Of a stretch of 64,000 bases of DNA, positions 52,180 through 60,422 are shown piece by piece (position 1 is the stretch's first letter; the number at the start of each line of letters is the position of its first letter). Below the pieces are notes generated by a model that saw nothing but the letters and a program-made list of their open reading frames with translations, had not been told where the DNA came from and ran no database searches. The stretch lies in the NCBI GenBank assembly GCA_964425215.1, contig CAYRLW010000010.1:1-64000 (forward strand), given 5' to 3'. The translations under genes and the position numbers were made by a program. The DNA comes from CAYRLW01 sp964425215. GTDB lineage: Bacteria > Spirochaetota > Spirochaetia > Treponematales > Breznakiellaceae.

Positions 52180-52758
52180 TTAGGACCGGCGACGGTCCAA
52201 GCCGACGATAATTTCGTTGATCTGTTCAGCCAACTTACGCATCTCGCCGACGACAATCTTAAAGGACCTGCCCTTTTCCCCTAATTTGGCCGCTTGAATC
52301 GACCCGTTTAACGAAAGAACCTTCATCCGTTCGGCGATGTCGACGATTTGACCTTCCATTTCTCGAATGATTTCCCGTTCCCGCTGGAGTTCCACTTCCC
52401 GGCGGATCTCCTCTTGGACCGCGATTTCGGCCATTTTTTGGAGGGGTTTGACCCGTTCCGGATCCCCGGAAATTCCGATTACGGCAATCCGCCTCCCTTC
52501 AAACTTGATGACCCCATTATATCCGGGGCGGACTCCCTTGAGCTCCCGGGCCATGGCTTCGGTGATGGCAATTTCGTCCACCTCCCCCTCCATGATTTTA
52601 CGGCCCCCCTCGTGAACCGTTCCGATTCTGGCGGGATCGTAGGAAGCGATGATGATTCCCCGTTCTCCGATGACGTTAGCGTCCGCGTCGGAAGCTGTTT
52701 TGATGTCCTTGACTATCTTGTGGGCCAATTCGGCTTTAATGGTGTAGGCGGTATTCAT
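52180..52758 (-). CDS. Sugar-diacid-recognition / methyl-accepting-like mini-sensor
   Basis: A protein of 192 residues. Residues 1-110 resemble the diacid-recognition domain of CdaR (AHKIVKDIKTASDADANVIG, KFEGRRIAVIGISGDPERV). The C-terminal helix reads MKVLSLNGSIQAAKLGEKGR then SFKIVVGEMRKLAEQI, close to the tip of MCP signalling domains but much shorter, and no membrane helix is present. It could be a soluble chemosensor or a remnant of one. It stands divergently from the small peptide frame at 52768. Confidence 0.7.
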   Translation of the reverse strand: MNTAYTIKAELAHKIVKDIKTASDADANVIGERGIIIASYDPARIGTVHEGGRKIMEGEVDEIAITEAMARELKGVRPGYNGVIKFEGRRIAVIGISGDPERVKPLQKMAEIAVQEEIRREVELQREREIIREMEGQIVDIAERMKVLSLNGSIQAAKLGEKGRSFKIVVGEMRKLAEQINEIIVGLDRRRS

Positions 52759-52906
52759 TGCGCCAGTATGAAATGCTACGTAGTCCTCGTCAAGGGTGAT
52801 GGGGGCACCCTATGCGGTAGCGACGGTCCTGACAGACCGCTGGATATTTATTTTAAAAATGTATATCATCGCGGATACCTTTAAAAATCCCCATGTTTTT
52901 AAGAAC

Positions 52907-52945
52907 GAGGCTCTTTCAAAAGTAACAGACTTTTGAAAGAATCTC
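52907..52945 (+). repeat. MITE-related hairpin
   Basis: GAGGCTCTTTCAAAAG, loop TAACAGA, CTTTTGAAAGAATCTC, the inverse-loop form of the left hairpin. No direct repeat at its ends. The rest of 52759-53014 holds no gene I can support. Confidence 0.6.
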
Positions 52946-53014
52946 CTCTTCGTATTTGTTTTTAGGGAATGCTTTTATTCCCCCCATCGTTTGTAGACCC
53001 TGGAGTGTGATGGT

Positions 53015-53659
53015 ATGTCGTCGTGGATTGAATGGTTTGGAATGTTGGCTTCGGTCATTGTGGCAATTAGTCTGACGCTTAAAAATATTAAACGGCTTCG
53101 GATTATCAATATGGTGGGCTCTTTGGCTTTTACCATCTACGGAGGTCTTATAGGATCCTATCCGGTCCTAATTTTGAACGGGTTTATCGTCCTGGTAAAC
53201 GCCTATTATCTTTACCGGATGGCCCAGGATTCCAAACGGCCCGAACGTTTCGATATCCTTTTTGTGCATCCCCAAACGGACGAGTACGCCCAGCTGTTTT
53301 TAAAGTTTTACGGTTCCGATATCCAGCGTTTCTTTCCCCGGTTTTCAAGCGATCCGGCCGGTGGGACCCTTAGGGACGCGGAGGGGTGCTTTATCCTTCG
53401 GGAAACCCTGCCTGTATCCTTTGTGGCATTCCGGCGGGAAAAAAACGGGGAGATAAGCATTCTTCTGGACTACGCGGTTCCGGCGTACCGGGACCTTAAA
53501 AACGCCCGCTTCTTCTTTGAAACCGCCGCCGCTAAAATCGCCGCTCCCCACACGGTATTCAACGCCGTCGCCGAGGTGGGGGCCCACGAATCCTATCTAC
53601 GAAAAATGGGGTTCCGAGAGGTGGGGCGGGACGGTTCGTCGATTCTTTTTAAGAAATGA
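53015..53659 (+). CDS. YgjV-like membrane domain fused to a GNAT-like domain
   Basis: A protein of 214 residues. Residues 1-72 have three hydrophobic segments with IEWFGMLASVIVAISLTLKN, GSLAFTIYGGLIGSYPVLIL and NGFIVLVNAYYL, like YgjV. The rest resembles a GNAT acetyltransferase (ISILLDYAVPAYRDLKNARF, ESYLRKMGFREVG). The combination is unusual but seems real, because the frame is continuous. Activity is unknown. ATG 53015 (GTATG) has no clear SD. Confidence 0.72.
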   Translation: MSSWIEWFGMLASVIVAISLTLKNIKRLRIINMVGSLAFTIYGGLIGSYPVLILNGFIVLVNAYYLYRMAQDSKRPERFDILFVHPQTDEYAQLFLKFYGSDIQRFFPRFSSDPAGGTLRDAEGCFILRETLPVSFVAFRREKNGEISILLDYAVPAYRDLKNARFFFETAAAKIAAPHTVFNAVAEVGAHESYLRKMGFREVGRDGSSILFKK

Positions 53660-53693
53660 GGAGTTTTAAAAAAATGAAAGGTCGGGGCGCCCT

Positions 53694-54740
53694 ATGAAAA
53701 TCCTCGGCACCTCCGAGGGGGAGCTCGCCGTCGCCGCCCAAGCCCTGGGGGAAGGGAAGCTCGTCGCCATACCCACGGAAACCGTCTACGGTCTGGGGGG
53801 CAATGGGTTCGATCCCGAGGCCCTGGCCCGGATTTTTGAGGCCAAACGGCGGCCCACCTTTGACCCCCTTATTTTGCACATCGCCGGCTTGGACGAATTA
53901 GACCGGGTCGCCGATCTTTCCCTCCTTTCCCGGGAATCCCGGGATCGTTTGGAACGATTAAGCCAAAGCCTCTGGCCCGGCCCCTTAACCCTGGTGCTCC
54001 CAAAACGGGCTGCCGTTCCCGACCTGGCTACCAGCGGCCTACCCACCGTAGCGGTCCGCTGGCCGGCCCATTCGGTCGCCCAACGGATTATCCGTCTGGC
54101 CCGCCTCCCCATAGCCGCTCCCAGCGCCAACCCCTTTGGCTATTTAAGCCCCACCCGGGCGGAGCACGTGGCCCAACAGTTGGGCGACCGTATCGATTAT
54201 ATCGTGGATGGGGGGGGCTGTTCGGTGGGGGTGGAATCTACGATTTTGGACCTTAGTTCGGAACGGCCACGGATACTGCGCCCCGGGGGGATGGCGCGGG
54301 AACCGATTGAGGGTCTTATTGGTCCGGTGGAGCTGTGGAATCGTACCGATGCAAACCCCACGGCTCCGGGGCAACTGCCTAGCCACTACGCCCCCCACAC
54401 GGCCCTGGAACTGTATCCCCGGGGAAGCCTGGAAACCCTGGGACCTCCCCGCTCGGGACAGGGGTATGTTTTTTTTGACGGCCCCTCCCGGGAAGCCTGG
54501 TTGCGGCGCTGGGGTCCCCTGGTCGCTTCGGGGGCGAAAAAGCCGGTGCTCCGGCTTCTCTCCGAAGGGGGCAGTCTGTTGGAAGCGGCGGCCAATCTCT
54601 TCGCGATCCTCCACGAAATGGATGCTCTAGCGTTAGAACGGGTATACGTGGAACGGGTCCCCGACGAGGGCCTGGGCGTGGCTATCAACGATCGGCTGTA
54701 CAAGGCCCGTTCTGCGGCCAAACCGCAGTCTTCTACCTAG
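53694..54740 (+). CDS. Sua5/YrdC/YwlC threonylcarbamoyl-AMP synthase
   Basis: A protein of 348 residues. The N-terminal YrdC domain has VAIPTETVYGLGGNGFDPEA, KRRPTFDPLILHIA and APSANPFGYLSPT; the C-terminal Sua5 domain follows a linker from residue about 225. It makes threonylcarbamoyl-AMP for the t6A37 modification of tRNA. The SALSHYAP-type loop is here LPSHYAPHTALELYP. Length fits the two-domain Sua5 type. Confidence 0.95.
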   Translation: MKILGTSEGELAVAAQALGEGKLVAIPTETVYGLGGNGFDPEALARIFEAKRRPTFDPLILHIAGLDELDRVADLSLLSRESRDRLERLSQSLWPGPLTLVLPKRAAVPDLATSGLPTVAVRWPAHSVAQRIIRLARLPIAAPSANPFGYLSPTRAEHVAQQLGDRIDYIVDGGGCSVGVESTILDLSSERPRILRPGGMAREPIEGLIGPVELWNRTDANPTAPGQLPSHYAPHTALELYPRGSLETLGPPRSGQGYVFFDGPSREAWLRRWGPLVASGAKKPVLRLLSEGGSLLEAAANLFAILHEMDALALERVYVERVPDEGLGVAINDRLYKARSAAKPQSST

Positions 54741-54793
54741 GTGGAGCTTCTGGTCTGGGCAATGATCGATTGATTATCCGACCACCTAGTCGA

Positions 54794-56746
54794 TCAGTCC
54801 GCGGTGATATAATCCCCAAACTCATCGTCCGCCTGGGTTAAAATTTCACCCAACTCGTGGTCCTTTAAATTAGCCACCAGGGCCAGGGTTCGGGGTCTGC
54901 CCGTATCTAAATCCAAACCGCCTCGGCGCCAGGTGGCTTCGTAAAAGAGGAGTTTTTTATCCTCCGGCACGTGCATTTCTAAAAGTTTTCGGGCCCCCAA
55001 ACGGATAAGGGCGGCCTTTCTTCTGCCATCGTCGGAATCCCCGATTTCCCACACCCCCAGCTGTATAGGGTTTGCGCTGTTGTTCAGATCCCCAAAAAAC
55101 TCGCCCCGCAGAAGTTTGTCCCGATCCGCGTGCAGATGGGCTACAAAGTCGGCGTGTTCCGCCAGCTTCCGGTCGGTGGCCCCAAATTCGCCCGTGGCGG
55201 GGTTCAGGGTAAATATGACCGTCCGCTCCATCGCCTGTCCGTAGGCTTTGAAGGAGACTCCCCGCCATTTTTCGTCCCCCGCTATGGTTTCCAGGGTTCG
55301 GTCGTTTTGGGCGATCCATCGGACCGCTTCGGCTAGCCAGAGCCGTAGTTCGGGGGTGTCGGTCTTGTAGGTTTCCAGTTCCTCTTTAAAAGCCGTAAAA
55401 GGCAGGACAGCGTAACGGAATGATAAAAAGAGACGGTACAATTCCCGGACGTTGTTTTTTCGGGCAAACTGCAAAATCAAATCCCATACAAGGATTTCTA
55501 ATTTTTTACAACGCCAGATGTGGGTGGAGATTTCTTCTTTTGCACCGTTTATTCCAGGAGCGTCGGCGGAAGAGAGGGCCTTGAACTCGGTCAGCCGCCG
55601 CTCTAAATCCGCCATTTCGCTTTCGTCCCGCAGTTCCGCCTTGGGAAGCCGGATGGTCCAACGGGTCCCCCGGCCCCGTTCGCTCCGGATGGAAATATTT
55701 TCCGCCCCAAAGGTGGCATAAATTTGCCGGGTTCCCTGTCCTTCCCCCAGTCCTCCCTTGGTGGTAACCCCAACAAACCGGGGTTTGCCGTCTTCGGCCA
55801 GGTGGAGCCGTTCGGTTTCTATGCCGATGCCGTTATCTTCCACCGAAAGAATTATCCAGAGGGCAGATTCTTCGATGGAGATAGAAAGGACCCCCGGCCG
55901 GTCGGCGGCCCGGATAGCGTCCAGGGCGTTGGATACCAAGTTGACGATGGCCCGGCCGGCTTCCAAATAGTGGGCCCGGGCTTCACCCACCGAGGGGGCA
56001 AAGCGCAGTCTCAGTTCGCAGGGAACGGGGGAATGTTCGACCATGGGGATGATACGGTCGATCACCAGTTCCTTTAGGTTTACCGTACGGAACCGTTGGA
56101 CCGAATCGCGGAAAAGGTTGAGCGTGTTAACCAGGGCCGTGGTTTCCCGATTGATATCCTCGATAATCCGGGAACAGTTTTCGGCGGACAACGCTCCGGC
56201 CATGTCTGCGATAAGACGGATAGCCTTTTTGGCGTCGTGGCGTACCTTTCCTAGTTCCTCCGCCGCTCCCCCCTCGGTGCCGGTTTTCCGCAGGGCTTCC
56301 CGGACGATTTTAGCTACCCCTTCTATGCGGACAAAGGTCAGGGCCCGCCAGGCCAAACGTTCCTTTTCCACAAAACCCCGGCGTTTGTAAAAGGAAAGGG
56401 ACTCGGTTTGCCGTTCCCAAATGTACAGGTCGATTACCGAATCCTCCGGCGCCTGCTCCGCCAGTCGGTTTAAAAACGCCGATCCTATGCCCTTTCCCCT
56501 GCCAAAGGGGCTTGTTACCTGCTTATAAATATGGAGCCGCTTTTTTTCCCGGTCAGACCACGTTTCGATGTACCCCAGCAATTCCCGTTCCTCTTCCCAT
56601 ACGAAGGAGTGTTCGTAGTCCTTTTCCAGGGATTCGTCGGCCACAAAGGGGGAAGGAATTATAAAGCTGTCGATATTTAAGCTCGGATTACGATGGATCC
56701 GATCTTCTAATTCCTTGGTCATGGGCTTAATGTATAGAGCGGTCAT
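54794..56746 (-). CDS. GNAT acetyltransferase - histidine kinase fusion with unknown C-terminal domain
   Basis: A protein of 650 residues. Residues 1-145 are a GNAT fold (SPFGRGKGIGSAFLNRLAEQ, SFYKRRGFVEKERLAWR). A helical segment with KVRHDAKKAIRLIADMAGAL has a plausible phospho-His, followed by a Bergerat ATPase (NLVSNALDAI, VEDNGIGIE, TTKGGLGEGQGTRQIY). From residue about 380 to the end there is no family I know. It lies 11 bp after the ABC ATPase stop and looks like the last gene of deoR-ATPase-sensor. It may report metabolic state, but this is inference. Confidence 0.82.
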   Translation of the reverse strand: MTALYIKPMTKELEDRIHRNPSLNIDSFIIPSPFVADESLEKDYEHSFVWEEERELLGYIETWSDREKKRLHIYKQVTSPFGRGKGIGSAFLNRLAEQAPEDSVIDLYIWERQTESLSFYKRRGFVEKERLAWRALTFVRIEGVAKIVREALRKTGTEGGAAEELGKVRHDAKKAIRLIADMAGALSAENCSRIIEDINRETTALVNTLNLFRDSVQRFRTVNLKELVIDRIIPMVEHSPVPCELRLRFAPSVGEARAHYLEAGRAIVNLVSNALDAIRAADRPGVLSISIEESALWIILSVEDNGIGIETERLHLAEDGKPRFVGVTTKGGLGEGQGTRQIYATFGAENISIRSERGRGTRWTIRLPKAELRDESEMADLERRLTEFKALSSADAPGINGAKEEISTHIWRCKKLEILVWDLILQFARKNNVRELYRLFLSFRYAVLPFTAFKEELETYKTDTPELRLWLAEAVRWIAQNDRTLETIAGDEKWRGVSFKAYGQAMERTVIFTLNPATGEFGATDRKLAEHADFVAHLHADRDKLLRGEFFGDLNNSANPIQLGVWEIGDSDDGRRKAALIRLGARKLLEMHVPEDKKLLFYEATWRRGGLDLDTGRPRTLALVANLKDHELGEILTQADDEFGDYITAD

Positions 56747-56757
56747 AATACCAGTTC

Positions 56758-58242
56758 CTAGTCCGCGGTGGCGTATTCCAAAATGATTTCCTGGGAAGCC
56801 TTAAGCCGGGGAAGATCGCAGACTATTTTCCCGCCGGTAAGGACGAGGATCCGATCGCACATCCCTAAAATTTCTTCTATATCGGAGGATATAAAAATCA
56901 CCGAGCCTCCCTTGGCGGCTATATCCGCGATGGCGTTGTATACATCAATCTTGGACGCCACGTCGATACCCCGGGTAGGTTCGTCCATAATGTAAATTTG
57001 CGCCCGTTTTGCCAGCCAGCGGGCTACGGAGACCTTTTGTTGGTTTCCCCCCGAGTAGGAATCGGGATAGTCGTTGGGATGTCCGGGGCGCAGGCCGATA
57101 CGGCTGGAATAGTTGCGGACCAGCTTGAACATTTTTTTGGGATCGAGTCCGGTGATTTTGTTGTACCGGTTCAAAGAGGCGACCGTAAGGTTTAGGACTA
57201 AATCTTGGTGGTGAAGGATAGAGTTTTCCATCCGGTCCTCGGGGATCAGGGCCAACCCCTGGTTAAGAGCCTCCTGGGGGTTTCGAAAATTAACCGCCCT
57301 TCCGTTAAGAATAATATCTCCGCCGCTGGGTTCCACGGCGCCAAAAAGACACTGGGCCAAACGGGTACGTCCCGACCCCATCAGTCCCGTAATTCCTAAT
57401 ATTTCTCCCCGGCGTAACGAAAAAGAAACCCCCCGTAATATATCGCCGCTCCGGATATCCCGGGCTTCCAGAACCGGCTTCCCCTGACGGGTCGCGAAGC
57501 GGGGGTACCGTTCGGTTAAAAGGCGCCCGGTCATCATTTTTACCAGGACCTCCCGATCCAGGTCCTTTACCGGCCGGGTGTCGATGATTCGGCCCTGCCG
57601 GACCACGGTTAACCGGTCCCCCACTTTTTGAATTTCGTCCAACCGGTGGGATACGTACAGAACCCCAACCCCCTGGGCTTTAAGCCGCTGAACGATGGCG
57701 AACAGGATAGCCCGTTCCGGTTCCGCGAGGGCGGCGGTGGGTTCGTCGAAAGCAACGACTTTCCACCGCCTTACGCAGGACTTGGCGGCCTCTAACAGTT
57801 GCCGTTCCGCGTACCCCAGGGTCCGTACCGTCTTTTGGGGATCCAATCCAATGCCAAGATTGTAGAGAAGATTTTTCGCGTCGTAGCGTAGTTGGTACAC
57901 CTGGAGCGCTCCAATAAGGGAGTGGGGTAGTTCGTCAAAATACAGATTTTCTGCCACCGAAAGGTTCTCGAAAAGTTGGGGTTCCTGGGGGCGGTACAGG
58001 ATACCCGCTTTTTTCGCGGCTCCGATATCGGAAAAATGTACCGTTTCCCCATCCACCCGTATTTCCCCCTTGGCTGGGGAAACCAGACCCGATAGTATTT
58101 TTAGGATGGCCGATTTGCCCGATCCGTTCTCTCCAATAATAACGTGAACTTCACCGGGGTACAGATCCAGGGAGATATCCTCGAGAAAAAAATCATCACC
58201 AAAGTTTTTGGTAATTTTTATCAGCTCGAGGATAGGTTTCAT
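56758..58242 (-). CDS. Sugar ABC transporter ATPase (RbsA/XylG type)
   Basis: A protein of 494 residues with two nucleotide-binding halves. Walker A of the first is IGENGSGKSAIL; its Walker B is VAFDEPTAALAEP. The second half has a variant Walker A (GLMGSGRTRLAQC), signature YSGGNQQKVSVARWLAK and Walker B IYIMDEPTRGID. It would power import of a sugar, but no permease or binding protein is on its strand. It is between deoR and the GNAT-kinase gene. It may serve another permease. Confidence 0.93.
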   Translation of the reverse strand: MKPILELIKITKNFGDDFFLEDISLDLYPGEVHVIIGENGSGKSAILKILSGLVSPAKGEIRVDGETVHFSDIGAAKKAGILYRPQEPQLFENLSVAENLYFDELPHSLIGALQVYQLRYDAKNLLYNLGIGLDPQKTVRTLGYAERQLLEAAKSCVRRWKVVAFDEPTAALAEPERAILFAIVQRLKAQGVGVLYVSHRLDEIQKVGDRLTVVRQGRIIDTRPVKDLDREVLVKMMTGRLLTERYPRFATRQGKPVLEARDIRSGDILRGVSFSLRRGEILGITGLMGSGRTRLAQCLFGAVEPSGGDIILNGRAVNFRNPQEALNQGLALIPEDRMENSILHHQDLVLNLTVASLNRYNKITGLDPKKMFKLVRNYSSRIGLRPGHPNDYPDSYSGGNQQKVSVARWLAKRAQIYIMDEPTRGIDVASKIDVYNAIADIAAKGGSVIFISSDIEEILGMCDRILVLTGGKIVCDLPRLKASQEIILEYATAD

Positions 58243-58247
58243 AAATA

Positions 58248-59048
58248 TTAAGCCGTTCCTTCATAAATATTCAGGGCTGTAAACAGCCGGATGTTCGCTT
58301 CGAAAATCCGCCGCTTATCGGATTCCGAAATGGATCGATCCGTTACTATTGTATCACCGCTTTTCATGGTTCCGAAAGTAAAAAAAGCGTTCTGCCGTAA
58401 GGCGGAAGAAGGGCAAAGAATGATAAACTCCTTACAGCGGAGCCGGCCTTCTCGAATAAGCAGGGCCCTCTGCTGGGACGTAACCGATAAGGAAAAATCC
58501 AGCCCAAACCCGTCAATGGCCACCATAAAACGATCCACGTGGAACCTCTGCATATCGTCCAAGGTTAGGGCCCCTTCTACCACCAGGTCTTGAGGGTTTA
58601 CATCTCCCCCCAGCAGAACCACGTGGTTCTTTGTTTGCCCCGCCATATCCTGGGCCAGGTTAAGATCGTTGGTAAGGATGGTTAGTCCCCGTCGTTCGAG
58701 GAGGGAACGGCTTAAAGGATGGGCGAATTTTCCCGCCATTATCAACAGCATATCCCCATCGCTAATCAAGCGGCCGGCGGTTTCTCCGATTTCCTCTGTA
58801 TCGTTCTCTTCCGAAGCTATTTCCGAGTCCGCCGCTTCTGTGGGGTTCCAGGGAGAATCTGACCGCCCATCGCTAAGTATCGCGCCCCCATGGGTACGGA
58901 TAAGAAACCCATCCTGTTCGAGCTTTTCCAAATCCCGGCGAATCGTTACCTCCGAGACATTTAAAAGATCGCTCAAAGAACGGACTTCCGCTTGATGATG
59001 TTCCGCGAGGTACGTACGAATGACTCGAAACCGTTCAAGGGCAAACAC
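58248..59048 (-). CDS. DeoR-family transcriptional regulator
   Basis: A protein of 266 residues. The winged helix is RVIRTYLAEHHQAEVRSLSD then VSEVTIRRDLEKLEQDGFLI with RTHGGAIL; the sensor domain has ILTNDLNLAQDMAG and VVLLGGDVNPQDLV. It lies 5 bp before the ABC ATPase gene and diverges from the sugar-binding protein, so it may control both units. The start is GTG. Confidence 0.9.
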   Translation of the reverse strand: MFALERFRVIRTYLAEHHQAEVRSLSDLLNVSEVTIRRDLEKLEQDGFLIRTHGGAILSDGRSDSPWNPTEAADSEIASEENDTEEIGETAGRLISDGDMLLIMAGKFAHPLSRSLLERRGLTILTNDLNLAQDMAGQTKNHVVLLGGDVNPQDLVVEGALTLDDMQRFHVDRFMVAIDGFGLDFSLSVTSQQRALLIREGRLRCKEFIILCPSSALRQNAFFTFGTMKSGDTIVTDRSISESDKRRIFEANIRLFTALNIYEGTA

Positions 59049-59138
59049 CGCTGGGGCCTCCGAGTTCTATCATATACGCTTGTATTTCCTCGATCAATCG
59101 TAGGTTTAAAAAAAAGTGTTCGTTAACGCAGAATTTAT

Positions 59139-59167
59139 TTGACAAATCATTCATGCGGGTGTACGAT
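59139..59167 (+). promoter_or_regulatory. Promoter of the sugar-binding-protein operon
   Basis: TTGACA (59139-59144), 17-bp spacer, TACGAT (59162-59167), about 90 bp before ATG 59259. CGTTAACG (59121-59128) lies just upstream and could bind the divergent DeoR protein. Confidence 0.6.
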
Positions 59168-59258
59168 TCAATCACAAACGAAAGAATACAGTCCGTTGCG
59201 TGTACGTTACCGCGTTAAAAACGGTCTGATTCGAAACTTTAACAAGGAAAGGAGAAAG

Positions 59259-60347
59259 ATGATGAACCGAATCGCAAAGCTATCGGTCCTCGCTCTCGCG
59301 GCTGCCCTAACGGCGGCGCCCCTATTCGCCAACGGCCAGCAAGCCTCTGGCGGAAAAGCCCAAGCCTTTGTCGGCATCGCCATGCCGACCCAATCGTCCC
59401 AACGCTGGATCCAAGACGGCGGCAACATGAAGAAAATTCTTGAAAGCCGGGGCTACAAGGTGGATCTTCAGTACGCCGAAGACAACATCGACGCCCAGAT
59501 CTCCCAGCTGGAAAACATGATTACCAAGGGTGTAAACGTCCTGGTTATCGCGTCCATCGACGGGGAGTCCCTTTCCAAGGTACTGGAAAAGGCCCACGCC
59601 GCCAAGATTCCCGTAATCGCCTACGATCGGCTTATCCGAAAAACTCCGTACGTTGACTACTACGCTACCTTCGACAACTACAAGGTAGGCGTTCTCCAGG
59701 GCGGGTATATCGTTGACAAGCTCGGACTAAAGAACGGCAAGGGGCCCTACAATATTGAAATTTTCGCCGGCTCCCCCGACGACAACAACGCCTATTTCTT
59801 CTACAACGGTGCTATGGATCAGCTGAATCCCTATATTAAGAGCGGAAAACTGGTGGTTCGTTCCGGCCAGACCGAATTCGCCAAGGTGGCTACCCTCCGC
59901 TGGGACGGCGCTACGGCCCAACAACGGATGGATAACATCCTTACCGCCTTCTATACCTCTGCCAACGTGGACGCCGTTCTGTCTCCCTACGATGGTATTT
60001 CTATCGGTATTCTTTCTTCTCTGAAGAGCGTAGGGTACGGCAAGGGCGGAAAGAAGCTCCCGATAGTGACCGGCCAGGACGCGGAACTTCCTTCGGTTAA
60101 ATCGATCCTTGCGGGCGAGCAGACCCAGACGGTATTCAAAGATACCCGGACCCTGGCTGAAAAGGCCGCCAACATGGTCGACGCGGTACTCCAGGGCAAG
60201 CCCGCGGAGGTAAACGACACCAAGACCTACGATAACGGGGTTAAGGTCGTTCCTTCCTACCTCTGCGATCCGGTAAACGTGGACATTACCAATTACAAAC
60301 AAGCGTTGATCGATACGGGGTACTATACCGCGGACCAGTTAAAATAG
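59259..60347 (+). CDS. Multiple-sugar-binding protein (ChvE/XylF family)
   Basis: A protein of 362 residues. Signal peptide (LSVLALAAALTAAPLFANG) and a family-4 periplasmic binding fold: FVGIAMPTQSSQRWIQDGGN, VLVIASIDGESLSKVLEKA and YDRLIR; IVTGQDAELPSVKSILAGEQ is the ChvE-type ligand end. It likely binds xylose, glucose, galactose or arabinose. AAGGAG is 7 nt before ATG 59259. A strong hairpin follows it. Confidence 0.93.
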   Translation: MMNRIAKLSVLALAAALTAAPLFANGQQASGGKAQAFVGIAMPTQSSQRWIQDGGNMKKILESRGYKVDLQYAEDNIDAQISQLENMITKGVNVLVIASIDGESLSKVLEKAHAAKIPVIAYDRLIRKTPYVDYYATFDNYKVGVLQGGYIVDKLGLKNGKGPYNIEIFAGSPDDNNAYFFYNGAMDQLNPYIKSGKLVVRSGQTEFAKVATLRWDGATAQQRMDNILTAFYTSANVDAVLSPYDGISIGILSSLKSVGYGKGGKKLPIVTGQDAELPSVKSILAGEQTQTVFKDTRTLAEKAANMVDAVLQGKPAEVNDTKTYDNGVKVVPSYLCDPVNVDITNYKQALIDTGYYTADQLK

Positions 60348-60367
60348 ATTAGAATAGTAGAAAACGA

Positions 60368-60403
60368 GGGAGGCGACCCGTGGAATTCCAGGGGTCGCCT
60401 CCC
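60368..60403 (+). terminator. Intercistronic hairpin after the binding-protein gene
   Basis: Perfect 12-bp stem GGGAGGCGACCC/GGGTCGCCTCCC with a 12-base loop. No T-run follows; it probably protects the upstream mRNA or attenuates. Confidence 0.65.
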
Positions 60404-60422
60404 CTGTGAAAAGGCGGTTACG

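Noticed and set aside
52768..52884. A 38-codon plus-strand frame (MKCYVVLVKGDGG start)
   Set aside because: No SD, promoter or recognisable relative; too short to support, although the residue mix is protein-like.
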